Part shown: positions 20,078 through 30,010 of the stretch, piece by piece
Position numbering within the stretch: the stretch's first letter is position 1
How the letters are laid out: each line of letters starts with the position of its first letter
Assembly (NCBI GenBank): GCA_023091665.1
Contig: JALJCQ010000027.1
Span: forward strand, 682,001 to 746,000
DNA: 64,000 bases
From: Pythium myriotylum
Taxonomy: Eukaryota > Oomycota > Peronosporomycetes > Pythiales > Pythiaceae
Direction: 5' to 3'
Made by a program: the position numbers and the translations under genes
Notes under the pieces: model-generated
What the model was told of the DNA's origin: nothing
Databases searched by the model: none
Seen by the model: the letters and a program-made list of their open reading frames with translations, nothing else

Positions 20078-20588
20078 AGCGAAGAAGGGGAGAAGTGGGA
20101 GTTGACTGGTGACTTGCAGAATGGGCAGTCGAGTCAGAGCCTTCGGTCTCATCACCTGAGTTGAGAGACACGAGCTTGGAGTGGGACGAAATGGAAAATA
20201 TTCCCCGAGTCCGACCTTCACTCTGCAGCGACGTTCACCCACCAATGGCGAATCTCCTTGGCCGAAGCTCCCTAATCGCTCAGTACGCTGCACCTGATTT
20301 CTTCGTTTTCTCTCCCACCGCCGTGAGAAACGCGAGTCACGTTCGACTCGTCGTGTGTCACGCGCTGACCGGCGTCTCGTGTGGAAGACGCCGTGTTCGC
20401 TTTTTCCTTTTGCTTAATTTCCTGCATTTATTCTTGTGTATCGAGCCACTTCCCTACAAGCGGCGTATCCATTCCCTTCCTACCTTGCCCACACATTTCT
20501 TCCTCCCTGAAATGGCTTGCGCATGGGCTTGATGCGTGCACACGAAAGGCACTTACACATCAAACGTGGACTGCAATCGTCGACGCGT
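20078..20588. other. Intergenic region downstream of the AGC kinase
   Basis: Holds the putative promoter of the HAD-like paralogue 2 (minus strand) and the 3' flank of the kinase. No gene seen. Confidence 0.4.
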
Positions 20589-23454
20589 CTACAAACTGTA
20601 CTCGTCTCGCTCCAGGAGCGGCGGTGCGGGCTGGTTCCGGAAGCTGTTCTGCGCAAGGGCAAGCTTCTCAAACTGCTTGGCCTCTTGATCCAGCTGGAGC
20701 TCAGGCGTGAAGTCAAAGTCTTGGAACAGCCGCCGGTCATCCTTCGCGCCTTGTGGACGAGATACTTGCTGAGCATCGGAGTCGAAAAGCTCGAAGCCGC
20801 GTTCGATATCCGAAATCTGTTGCTCCGTAAAGGCCTGAGGGAAGTTGGATGTGTCGGGGATGCCCGTCGGATCCGTCTTGGTCTTCGGTCGGAACGGAGG
20901 CGGGAGCTCGCGGCGCTTCATCTTGTCCCAATCAACGGTGTCAAAGAACGGGTGTTCCTGAGGAAAAAAACACATAACAGTTAGTGTGACTAGCAATCGC
21001 GATGTGAAGCACTTCGGTGCTACTTACAAAGATTTCTTTGTCGCCGTTAGGACCCGAGCCCAATCGTTGCTTTGGATCACGGTGCAGCAGACGCTGGATA
21101 AAGTCACGCGCATTGGGTGAGAGGTAGTCTGGAATCACGAGATGGCCGCGCAGAATGTTGTGGAACAACTGCTTCTTGTCGTTTGTGTAGAAAGGAGGCA
21201 GTCCCGTGAGCAACTCAAACGTCAGCGCACCCACTGAGTACCAATCAAGTGCGAAGCCGTGACCAGATCGCGAAAGCATTTCTGGAGCGAGGTACATCGG
21301 GGAACCACAGAAAGTGTTGGCAGATGTGTGATCCTTGATACCTTCCTTGGAGATGCCGAAATCGGTGAGGAGACAGTGGCCGTCCAAATCCATCACAACG
21401 TTCTCCGGCTTGAGATCGCGGAAAACGATACCCTTCGAGTGCAAGTGCGACAAGGCAAGCGCGATCTCACCAATGTAAAATGCCGCTTCCGATTCACTGA
21501 AGGCCTTTCGTCGAGTGAGAGCAGATAGCAGATCACCTCCGCCACAATACTCCATCACCAAGAACAGTCGGTCTTGTGACTGGAATGCGTAGTACAACGT
21601 CACGATGTACGGGTGGTCCGAGCAAGCCTGGAGAGCCGCTTTCTCGGTATGAATGTACTGGGCCTGGTTCTTCTGGACAATCGCCTGTTTGTTGTATGCC
21701 TTCAGCGCGTACCACTTGTCGCGGTTTGATCCCTTTCCACGGACCAGGTAGACCTTCGCGAAGGCGCCACGACCAAGCACTTTGACGAACTCGAAATCGC
21801 GAGGGCCAAGCGCCAGGTCCTTCTGGTACTTGTTCTTGAAAGCAAGGTGAGCCACTTGAGTGTCGTTGACATCGCGGTTCTCGTTGCGAGGACGAGGCGG
21901 TCCGTCGGTTGCTGCAAGTGGGGCGCCGCTTCCCAGTAGCACTCGAATCGGATGTCCGATTGGCGAGAGATGGACAGGCAGGGACCCACTGGCGTTCGCC
22001 GCATCAATGCGAGCACCATTAGCAATCAACAGCTTGGCAATTGGAATGTTGCCAATCTCAGCTGCCATGTGAATGGCACCATTACCCATGTGATCAGTAG
22101 TGTTCGGATCAGCACCGGCGGCGAGGAGTTCCTCGGCGACCCTGAAGACAATGCAAAGATCCGGGTGAGAAGGAGCACGTTAAAGAACAACCCGAGGCAA
22201 TACTTACTTGACATGGCCGGCCTGGCAGGCGAGATGGAGCGGCGTGTAGCTGTCTCCGTTTCGCCCTGTGTGGTCTGCTCCGCGCGCCAACAACTCCTTG
22301 ACGATGTGGGCATGGCCCATGCGCGCCGCCAAGTGGAGGGCAGTCGCCTGGTTGATACCAACGCCGTTCACGTCGACAACGTTATCGCGCAGGAGCGTCG
22401 AGATGAGATGCCAGTTGCCGACCTCGGCGGCATCAAAGAGCTGGATCTGCTTCTTCTTGACGTCGCGCAGGTCGAGAATCATCTGGGGCGCGGCTGCTCG
22501 CTTGATGCCAGCTGGATTCGCGACCTCCATGCCGTTGCCGCTGCCGCCGCCGTTCATTTCGAGGTCGTAAATGATCTGGTCTTTGATCGTGAGCTGCTCG
22601 CGAAGCTGGCGGTTCTCCTCGAGCAACTGCTTGATCACCATATCCTTGGGGTCCGAGGAGACAGCAGCTCCGCGCACGATCTCGTGGTCTTCGAGGATGC
22701 TGGGTCGGGAGTAGTCCTCCATGCCGCCGTTGCTGGCGCCTCCGCCGGACGCAGGCGCGTTGAAGACGGGCGGACTGTTGTCGTGGAAGCTGCCGCGGCC
22801 GCCGCTTGCGGGGCGCTTGAGCGCGTTCACGTGCGCGCGGATGGACTTGATCCAGTCCTCCATGTCTTTGGCCGTGGAGGCCTGCGCGAACATGCGCTTG
22901 GCGGGCGTGACGACCTCGAAGCAGTTGGCCTTGTCGTCGATCGTGCTCTTGCGCACGATCGTGTCGGGTGTGAGCTCGAGCTCGCCCTTGAGGTGGACGA
23001 TGTCCTCCTTGCCCGTGTTGAAGAAGCCGCCTCCCTGCTTGTAGTACGAGAGGTGGCCCTCGGCGAGCACGAAGAAGCGCTCTTTCCAGTTGGCGAACGC
23101 GTCCATGGACGACATGGCGCGCTTGGTGAGGAAGCCGGTCTTGCTGGCGACGAAGCCGTTCGAGGCGCCCGCGGGGCCGCCGCTGAGGCTGAAGATGCTC
23201 TCCTGCTCGCCGCTGCGCGCGGCCGAGGGCGTGGTGCTGCGCCCGAAGCCGCCCGAGCCCATGTGGCCGATGGTGGCGCGGCCCATGTACGGCGAGTTGG
23301 GCGTCGGGCTCTGGCCGTAGAGGTTGGCGTTCTGGTTGCCGTACGTGGTGTCGGAGCTGTTGCCGCGGCGGCGCGCCGACTTGGAGAAGCGCATGCTGAT
23401 GCGCGAGGACGCCGACGTCGCGCCCTGCGGCTCGCCGATCGAGCGCGCCGACAT
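20589..23454 (-). CDS. PH-ankyrin-AGC protein kinase
   Basis: Three exons, 22208..23454, 21028..22141 and 20589..20957; 909 residues. Both introns have GTAAGT donors. Residues ~105-212 form a PH domain (TGFLTKR..., WKERFFVL, a final DWIKSIRAHV). A short coiled region follows at ~270-295, then four or five ankyrin repeats (~335-500; ATALHLAARMGHAHIVKELLARGAD and similar). The kinase domain (~532-790) has GRGAFAKV, ALKAY, FRDLKPENV, DFG, the T-loop ANTFCGSPMYLAPEM and the AGC HPFF segment, then a C-terminal extension. All catalytic residues are present. The PH domain predicts phosphoinositide-dependent membrane recruitment, as in Akt, with ankyrins for partner binding. The fusion is unlike animal or fungal AGC kinases. 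Confidence 0.9.
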
Positions 23455-24202
23455 GCTGGTGGAGCACTGACTTCCAACTTGAATATCAACGGGGGAACGA
23501 AGGAAGGAAGGAAGGAAGGGGGGAGGGAAGGGGCGAAAGCTAACGGCGAAAGCTTACCGCGCACGTTAGCTTACGTTCGCGTCCTGAGACAATCCGAAAG
23601 AGCAGAGAAGGAAAGCTTTCGCGGAAATCTTTCCCGTCCGGCCGGTGGCGCCAGCACCCACTTTTGCGATCCGTCAAAATTCGGGGGCTTCTCTGTGTTG
23701 CAGGTTGCATGGGTTGTCGACATGGCGCTTCTCTGGCACGGTTCCACCCATCGATTCGGTTTTCAGCCAATGAGATCTCGCCGTCAAGAGGTTAAAGCCA
23801 ACCAGCAGACGGCTACATTGTCTCGTCGAGTGTCCCATCCGGAGAGGGCTTCGTCGATTGTGACGGCCGGTCATCACTGAATCGTGATGGCCGCTGATCA
23901 GTTCCATCGTCGCTGGACGGAACCGGACCGCCCAATGGATATTCCGGTACCTTGGTTTCTGGTGATTCATCCATGGTCGTAGGGGAAGATTGGTCTCGCG
24001 TCGTGGTGAAGGACTCGTTCGCGGAGAGAGCCCATCCTCTGTTCGCTCGAGTGGGATGGATGCCATCCATCATTTGACGAACTTGCGTGAGCCCCTGAGT
24101 TCGAATCTGTGTTAATCGTTCGTGACATGGAGTCTGTTTCCTTCCTTCTTCGGAATAATTTTCCCCCATGTCATTTCTCATTATCTCGATTCGACTGTCT
24201 GC
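23455..24202. other. Intergenic region with (GGAA)n microsatellite
   Basis: A GGAA-type microsatellite at about 23497-23533 lies just upstream of the AGC kinase start. The rest has overlapping minus-strand ORFs of 120-130 codons without family resemblance; I do not call them genes. Confidence 0.45.
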
Positions 24203-25172
24203 CTATTGACGCGTGTGAACTTGAGAATCGAGAGACGCTCGTTCTTGGCGCGAGTAGATCGCACGACCTGGACATTCGAAGGATTTTAAGAGCCACTCGT
24301 ATGCTGCGAGCGATAACTTGGCGTTACGCACCGTCATGCTGAAGCCGTCCCGGCTCAGAATCGACTCGATCTCTTTGGGCTTGTTCTCGATCACAACCAC
24401 CATGTAGAAGACGCCATTCGGAGAGAGTAGATCCTGTCGGAGTGCGGTCAGAGCGCGTAAGCGCTTGTCACAGCATTCGTTTTCTCACCTTAATTTTGGG
24501 CAGTAGTCGATCGATGACCTCCCGCCCATTGACGCCACCTGCCCACGCTGCTTCGATTCCGCTGACAACACAAAGACAAGTCGCGTTAACATCGACCACA
24601 ATCGCACAATCAAGTCAAGGCGCACTCACGTGGATCCCACTTCACTCGACGGCGTCGGCACATAGGGCGGGTTGAAGAGCAGCACATCCACAGATCCCTT
24701 CACACAGACGCATGAGTAGACCCAACAACCAAACAACTGTAGAAGTGACCCACCTTTAGGCGGTGCTCATAGCACTGCAGCAGATCCGTCCGCACGATGT
24801 CGAAGGCCGTGGCGCCGTTGATCTGCGCGGTGCGTGTAGCCACTTGAGTCGCCAGCGGATTCAGATCCGTCGCCAGGAACATGGCGCGCACGTTGCGCTT
24901 CTGCAGCTCTGTCGCAAGGTACACAAAGACAGCCCCGCTGCCGCAGCTGCGCAATGATCAGTCCACCAGAGCCGCTCGCGTCCACCAAGCAAGCAAGGCG
25001 TGACAAACCCAATCTCGACGCAAATCGCGGGATCCAGCCGCTCGATGAGCGGCAGCTCGTCCTGCAGCGCGTCCAGGAAGAGGAACGTGTCCTCCGCCGG
25101 CTCGTAGACGTCGCAGTCGTAGTCCATGTCGATCTCCGGCACCTTGGCCGGCGCCATCTTGGTCGTCGCCAT
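24203..25172 (-). CDS. N6AMT1: HemK2/N6AMT1-type protein (release factor) methyltransferase
   Basis: Five exons: 25009..25172, 24754..24946, 24630..24697, 24489..24561, 24203..24433; 242 residues. Phases agree at every junction; the exon 3 acceptor is AAG. Features in order: DVYEPAEDTFLFLDAL, the SAM-binding EIGCGSGAVFVYL created by joining exons 1 and 2, ATDLNPLAT, VLLFNPPYVPTPSSE with the catalytic NPPY, AWAGGVNGREVIDRLLP, and a C-terminal Rossmann end. Human N6AMT1 (214 residues) methylates the GGQ glutamine of eRF1 with TRMT112 as partner, and that role is expected here. The start at 25172 is chosen over an ATG 6 codons upstream; either is possible. Confidence 0.88.
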
Positions 25173-25487
25173 TGCTGATCTCGCGATCAACTTGCAGCCA
25201 GCTAAACTTCCTATTTTAGCAATGTCAACACACTAATGTAGTGTTTCGATATCTCATCTTTATGTGGGTCACCTTATTTTGTGGTGCTCATGCGGATCCC
25301 GAGGGGTCACGTTCGTGGAAGGATGCTCCATGCAGGCCAGTTCGCCTGGGATGTGCGGCGCTGTCAAAGGCGAGTCCCTCGCGGCGGTTTCCGTGGAAGA
25401 AAACGGCGCGCTCGTTCGTCTCTACGCCGTGATGCAGATCCGTCCACGGCGTCCATTCCGCGGCTTCGCTGCTGGCACGAACTGCAA
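25173..25487. other. Divergent promoter region
   Basis: Separates the methyltransferase (-) and the mucin-like gene (+). The plus-strand frame is open through it, but the signal peptide starts at 25488. Confidence 0.4.
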
Positions 25488-26852
25488 ATGCTGCGGACGC
25501 TGCTGCTGCTGGCGGCGGTTGCGACTCGTTGGGCTCGTGCGGATGACGCGGGGCTACCAGGCACGATTGCACCAGCCAACGTGGACGCTGGTGGCGTCAA
25601 CATCTCGTCTGGCAACGCCACGTTTGCGTCGGCGACTCCGAGTCCAGCGAATGCGTTGACACAACCACCCGCAACGGCGGATCCTGCAAGCTTTGTAGCT
25701 ACCAATTCACCGACCAGCTCGCCCCCGCAGGCTCCCACACCGACAGAACCATTGCCGCTGATACCTACTAGTCCGCCGCCGACGCTGACGAATCCTCCTC
25801 CTCCGACGTCAACGAACTCGACCACGTATCCTGCTACAAGCTCGCCACCAACGACCTCACCACCGCCAAAGATCGAGCCTGATCGGTTACCTTCATCGAG
25901 TCCAGTTCCCACCACGCAGCCTGCGCCGGATTCGCCGTCACCTCCGTCTGCTAACCTACCGGCCACACAGCCTCCGCCAGAGTCTCCACCACCTCCATCC
26001 ATCAAACCGCCATCCTCCCAACCCCCGCCAGAATCCCCCTCACCTCCCTCCGGGCCACCGCTCGTTACGATTCCACCGGCTGCATCACCAGGACCTTCTC
26101 CTGTGCCTCTTGTGACTGAGACTCAAACAGGCTCGCCGACTTCTGCTCCACTCGAGCCTGTGCAGCCCACCGCGGTTCCGCGGACTGCCGCTCCACCGAC
26201 AAGCGCGCCTGTCGAGTCCCCTTCGCCACCTCCACATCAAACCACTTTACAACCTCCGTCGCTAATTACTCCATCTCCGACTCCGACATCTACAATGGAG
26301 AACCCGGATACCCAATCCCCGAAGCCCATTGCAGCGTCTACATCTCCTGTGACTTTGACTCCTTCTACAACCGCCCCAAAGCCGACTCAAACGAAAACAC
26401 CGACGACTGATCTAGTGGGCTCTCACTCAAATGATGGATCAGCCGCCGGATCGGACATCACCACACCAATTCAAAAGTCCATCAAGACGCCGAGTGCTAT
26501 CCAAACTGAAGTCCCATCACCAACCTCGGGATCTCAAGTCACCACGAATCCGTCTCCAGCTCACTCTGAAACCATCAGTGGCCGAGAGACCAGCGCGCCT
26601 GCCACAAAAGCTCCGTCTACTGTTGATGAAGAAGCAAACCAGTTGCGGAATCCGTCTGAGGACAAGAGCAAGCAACAAGACGCTTCTCAGCGGCGAGATG
26701 GAGGGAGTCCCACAAGTAACGTCACGGTTGGCTCGATGATGACCATTCTTGGGATCGTCTTTGGCGCTGCAGGCGTGCTTGTGCTTACGCTATGCGTGGT
26801 CCACACCCGTCGGGTTCGACGACTGGAACAACCAGAGACACCTATCGCCTGA
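25488..26852 (+). CDS. Mucin-like Pro/Ser/Thr-rich surface protein with signal peptide and TM anchor
   Basis: Single exon, 454 residues from the ATG at 25488, the Met that directly precedes a signal peptide (MLRTLLLLAAVATRWARA). The frame is open for another 69 codons upstream, but that part is basic and unlikely to be translated. About 360 residues of low-complexity Pro/Ser/Thr follow, with imperfect PPPxS repeats, suited to heavy O-glycosylation, and a few N-x-S/T sites. A single hydrophobic segment (MMTILGIVFGAAGVLVLTLCVV) and a short basic tail end the protein. Likely a cell-wall or cell-surface mucin. Oomycetes have many such proteins; the specific role is unknown. Confidence 0.75.
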   Translation: MLRTLLLLAAVATRWARADDAGLPGTIAPANVDAGGVNISSGNATFASATPSPANALTQPPATADPASFVATNSPTSSPPQAPTPTEPLPLIPTSPPPTLTNPPPPTSTNSTTYPATSSPPTTSPPPKIEPDRLPSSSPVPTTQPAPDSPSPPSANLPATQPPPESPPPPSIKPPSSQPPPESPSPPSGPPLVTIPPAASPGPSPVPLVTETQTGSPTSAPLEPVQPTAVPRTAAPPTSAPVESPSPPPHQTTLQPPSLITPSPTPTSTMENPDTQSPKPIAASTSPVTLTPSTTAPKPTQTKTPTTDLVGSHSNDGSAAGSDITTPIQKSIKTPSAIQTEVPSPTSGSQVTTNPSPAHSETISGRETSAPATKAPSTVDEEANQLRNPSEDKSKQQDASQRRDGGSPTSNVTVGSMMTILGIVFGAAGVLVLTLCVVHTRRVRRLEQPETPIA

Positions 26853-26978
26853 GTTGGAGAATGGAGATGGCCCTGGTATATTTGCCAGCTCATATCCTTA
26901 TCCCAGCTATTTTAATCGAGCCGCCAATGCTTGAAGGGTGTCCAATGGGGTATTTGGAAAAGGTGCACACGACGCGAG

Positions 26979-27500
26979 ATGCCTCGTTCTGACTACGGAG
27001 ACGATGAGGGGTACGACAGCGTTGACGAGGATGCAGAGCTTGAGCTGTCATGCGCCCTCCACGATCTAGCAGAGCGAGTTAAGACATTCGAGGAGAACAT
27101 GAGGGGCCGACTCCGGATTAGTGGAATTGATTGTGGGGATGATGTTGAGGAAATTGGCGAAGACATACCAGAGGTCGACGAAGATCATCACTGTGGATAC
27201 GGGTATGCGTCGCCGAAGAAGTCGGCGATGAGATTCCATCCGCGCGGACAACGTCGTGGCGACAAACAGTCAAAACAGCAGGAAGATGATGAAGACAGCT
27301 ACGAAGACGAAGAAGATGAAGACCAAGCTGATGCAAAAGACGAATGCACACGACCAGCGAATAACGCACCGTTGGAATGGGATGAGCAGGGTGAGCGCGA
27401 GGAGCTGAGCGAGATCAAGTATAACATTTCTAAGCTTCTCCAGGGCTTCAAAGAGCAAGCAAAGGCCCTTGAGGCCGATACGGTAGGGGCGAATCAATGA
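26979..27500 (+). CDS. Small acidic protein (unknown function)
   Basis: Single exon, 173 residues from the ATG at 26979 (MPRSDYGDDEGYDSVDED). The frame extends to 26931. Very acidic overall: an Asp/Glu-rich N-terminus, a helical stretch (CALHDLAERVKTFEENMRGRL), a small basic patch (SAMRFHPRGQRRGDKQ), an Asp/Glu run at ~120-135, and a C-terminal helix (ELSEIKYNISKLLQGFKEQAKAL) likely to form a coiled coil. Charge and helix suggest a chromatin- or nucleolus-associated adaptor, but no family is recognised. Confidence 0.55.
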   Translation: MPRSDYGDDEGYDSVDEDAELELSCALHDLAERVKTFEENMRGRLRISGIDCGDDVEEIGEDIPEVDEDHHCGYGYASPKKSAMRFHPRGQRRGDKQSKQQEDDEDSYEDEEDEDQADAKDECTRPANNAPLEWDEQGEREELSEIKYNISKLLQGFKEQAKALEADTVGANQ

Positions 27501-27548
27501 ATTTAACAGCATTCAACATTCAATTGTTTGCCCGACTTCGTCCAAGTC

Positions 27549-28580
27549 TCATTTTGTTTGCAGGTACTCCAGGAATCGCTTTTGAAGCTCAAACTCTTGT
27601 TCCCGAAGTTCATTCTCTTTTGCACGTTGTTCCATGTCAAACTGTATCTTGGTCTCCATTAGTTCGAGCACGCGTGCTCGAAACGTATCGCTGTCCAAGT
27701 GGCCACCCTCTCCTGTCCGACCGACGGCGTAAGAGTTTCCGTCGAGTCGTCTTCGCTTTTGGCCTGCTTGTCCACCGTTTCGTGCGCCACTTGAACGTCC
27801 CTCTCTTGCTGCAGCCGAGATACCGGTGGGAAAAGTAGACCCTGCAGCTCCGCTCCCGCTGACTCCCTGAAAGAGCAACGGGTTCGCTACACTCGCCTCA
27901 AGAACTGTCGGTGCACGGACGAGCGAGCCCGGCTTCGAGCCTTTGCGATTGAGCAGCAAGTGGAACTCGCGCAGAATGGCTTCTTTCCGTGTGTTTTCCT
28001 CGATTGTCCCATGCTTGAACAGCTTATCGTGCTTGCCGTCAGCGTACAGCTTCATCAGCGTCGTCACTCGGTCGCTGTATCAATACAATCTATCAGCCTC
28101 CCCAAAGCTCAGTCCACCAACATCGCCGTATTCACTGAAGCCGCACCGACACGTGTGCCACGAGTACGCGTCCGGGTTCTTGAGCACTTCCTCGCCCACG
28201 GTCTCGGCGACGAGCTGCCACATCTGGAGTCGCGTGCCGTGCTTGGCCGTGAACGGGTTGTGCGTGCGCATGGCCTCGAGCATGACCACGTCCATGTTGG
28301 CCGTGAACTTGGCGTAGCGACCGCGCACGATCCGCTGCGGCGTGCGCGCCTCGCCCACGTCCTCGTGCGCAGCCATGAGTTGGCCGGCGCCGCTCGCGTC
28401 CTCGTCGTGCGGCGCTGCGTGTCGTCGTCAGTCCGCGCCGTCCACGCGCCGTTTGCCCGATTGCATTCTCCCACTCCACTCACCGTCCACGACGATCTCG
28501 ACGTGCGCGTGTGGCTCGTCCACGGCCGAGCCACTGCCGCCCGGGAGCACGTCCGCCAGCGCCGCCTCGCGCTCGGCCAT
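27549..28580 (-). CDS. Myb/SANT-like DNA-binding protein
   Basis: Three exons, 28484..28580, 28147..28414 and 27549..28074; 296 residues. Introns: GTGAGT donor with ACGCAG acceptor, and GTGCGG donor with GATACAG acceptor; phases agree. Residues ~55-145 form a SANT-like module: YAKFTANMDVVMLEAMRTHNPF, MWQLVAETVGEEVLKN, and, across the second junction, WHTCRDRVTTLMKLYADGKHDKLFKHGTIEE. This 'W..CRDRV..L...' ending is common in oomycete and animal Myb/SANT-like families, some derived from DNA transposons. The middle is Gly/Ser/Arg-rich with KRRR as a possible nuclear signal; the C-terminus is a long coiled coil (LELMETKIQFDMEQRAKENELREQEFELQ). Probable transcription regulator. Confidence 0.7.
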
Positions 28581-28827
28581 TCTGTCAAATGGGTTCGCTC
28601 GCTGCTCGACACGGCAAGTTGCCCTCGCGAGGAGCTCTTTTGATATTTGGCTCCCACGCGCTGGCTTTTGTGAAAAATCAAATGATGCAGGTAAGCACAA
28701 CCCAACATGCAAGGATGATCTCACAGGGTATGGCTAAAAAGAGGTTTAAGTCCTATTCTAGGACCGAGTCCCGACCAACGATCTCCTGAGCAGCTCATCA
28801 GTATCCGATCCCGACGATCCAGACCCC

Positions 28828-29913
28828 ATGGCGCTCCCGACGGCCGCCGCGACGTTCGTCGCCACCTCCGCGGTCTTCGCGCCCTTCCGCAACGTCAAAG
28901 TCGCGTCCTCGCTCTCCGCGCAGGGCGCCAAGTACATCGGCACCCACAACGGCTCCTTCCACTGTGACGAGGCGCTCGCCGTCTCCATGCTCAAGCTGCT
29001 GCCGGCCTTTGCGCAGCACGACATTGTGCGCACGCGCGACGAGGCGTTGCTCGCGCAGTGCGACGCCGTCGTGGACGTCGGCGGCGTCTACGACCCGGCC
29101 ACGCAGCGCTTCGACCACCACCAGAAGACCTTTGACGGCACGTTCGACGGCTTCGCCACGCGGCTCTCGAGCGCCGGCATCGTCTACAAGCACTTTGGCC
29201 GCGAGATCATCCAGCAGCTCGCGGGCGACAAGCGCCTCGACGACGCCACGCTCGATATGCTCCACAAGAAGACCTACAAGAACTTTATCGAGCACATTGA
29301 CGGCATCGACAACGGCGTCGAAGTCGCGGCCGGGCCCTTCAACTACTCGGTCTCGACCACGCTCAGCGCGCGCGTCGGATACCTCAACCCAAGCTGGAAC
29401 GAAGAGTGGACGGACGACCACGTGAATAATCAGTTCCAGCAGGCCATGTACCTGACCATTACTGAGTTTACCGACAACGTGCTCTCGCTGCTCAACTCGT
29501 GGCTCCCCGGCCGCTCGATCGTCGAGGACGCCATCAAGGCCCGCTTCCAGACCCATCCGTCTGGCGAGATCGTCTACCTACCGAACTACTGCCCGTGGAA
29601 GTCGCACCTCTACGACATCGAAAAAGAGTTGCTCATCGACGGACAGATCAAGTTTGTGCTCTACAAGGACACCACCGGCAACATGTTCCGCGTGCAGGCC
29701 ATCAACACGGAGGGCAGTTCGTTCGCACTGCGTCTCGGTCTGCTGCCCGCCTGGCGCGGCATCCGCGACAGCGAGCTCTCAGCGGTCGCTGGTATCGAAG
29801 GCTGCACGTTCGTCCACGCCGCCGGCTTTATCGGTGGCAACAAGACCTTCGAAGGTGGGCTGCAGATGGCAGCCGAGTCGATCAAGGCCCAGGAGGCGAC
29901 TGCGTCCTCGTAA
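28828..29913 (+). CDS. MYG1: MYG1 exonuclease (UPF0160 family)
   Basis: Single exon, 361 residues, full length for the family. After a ~35-residue basic/Ser-Ala leader likely to be a mitochondrial targeting sequence come the DHH-like motifs: GTHNGSFHCDEALAVSML, IVRTRDE, VVDVGGVYDPATQRFDHHQKTF, then SSAGIVYKHFG and the IDGIDNGV block. The C-terminus has LPAWRGIRDSELSAVAGIEGCTFVHAAGFIGG, diagnostic of MYG1. Metazoan and yeast MYG1 are 3'-5' RNA exonucleases in nucleolus and mitochondria, and the metal-binding His/Asp residues are kept. It shares a ~250-bp divergent promoter with the Myb/SANT-like gene. Confidence 0.93.
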   Translation: MALPTAAATFVATSAVFAPFRNVKVASSLSAQGAKYIGTHNGSFHCDEALAVSMLKLLPAFAQHDIVRTRDEALLAQCDAVVDVGGVYDPATQRFDHHQKTFDGTFDGFATRLSSAGIVYKHFGREIIQQLAGDKRLDDATLDMLHKKTYKNFIEHIDGIDNGVEVAAGPFNYSVSTTLSARVGYLNPSWNEEWTDDHVNNQFQQAMYLTITEFTDNVLSLLNSWLPGRSIVEDAIKARFQTHPSGEIVYLPNYCPWKSHLYDIEKELLIDGQIKFVLYKDTTGNMFRVQAINTEGSSFALRLGLLPAWRGIRDSELSAVAGIEGCTFVHAAGFIGGNKTFEGGLQMAAESIKAQEATASS

Positions 29914-30010
29914 GAGTCTGGTGTGGAGCTGGCTAATTGATCAACTACGAATCGTTCTTTTTCTCGACAATTGGACGCTGTGTTGGGATCTTGTCGCGCT
30001 AATATTTGGT

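Noticed and set aside
21952..23880. 642-codon open frame on the plus strand
   Set aside because: Fully antisense to the PH-ankyrin-AGC kinase; Arg/Val/Ala-biased translation typical of the opposite strand of a GC3-rich gene.
23674..24181. Overlapping 120-130-codon minus-strand ORFs between kinase and methyltransferase
   Set aside because: Two frames compete, no domain, no splice partner, no initiator; composition not clearly coding.
27960..28643. 227-codon plus-strand frame
   Set aside because: Antisense to the Myb/SANT-like gene, which has consistent splice sites and a recognisable domain on the other strand.
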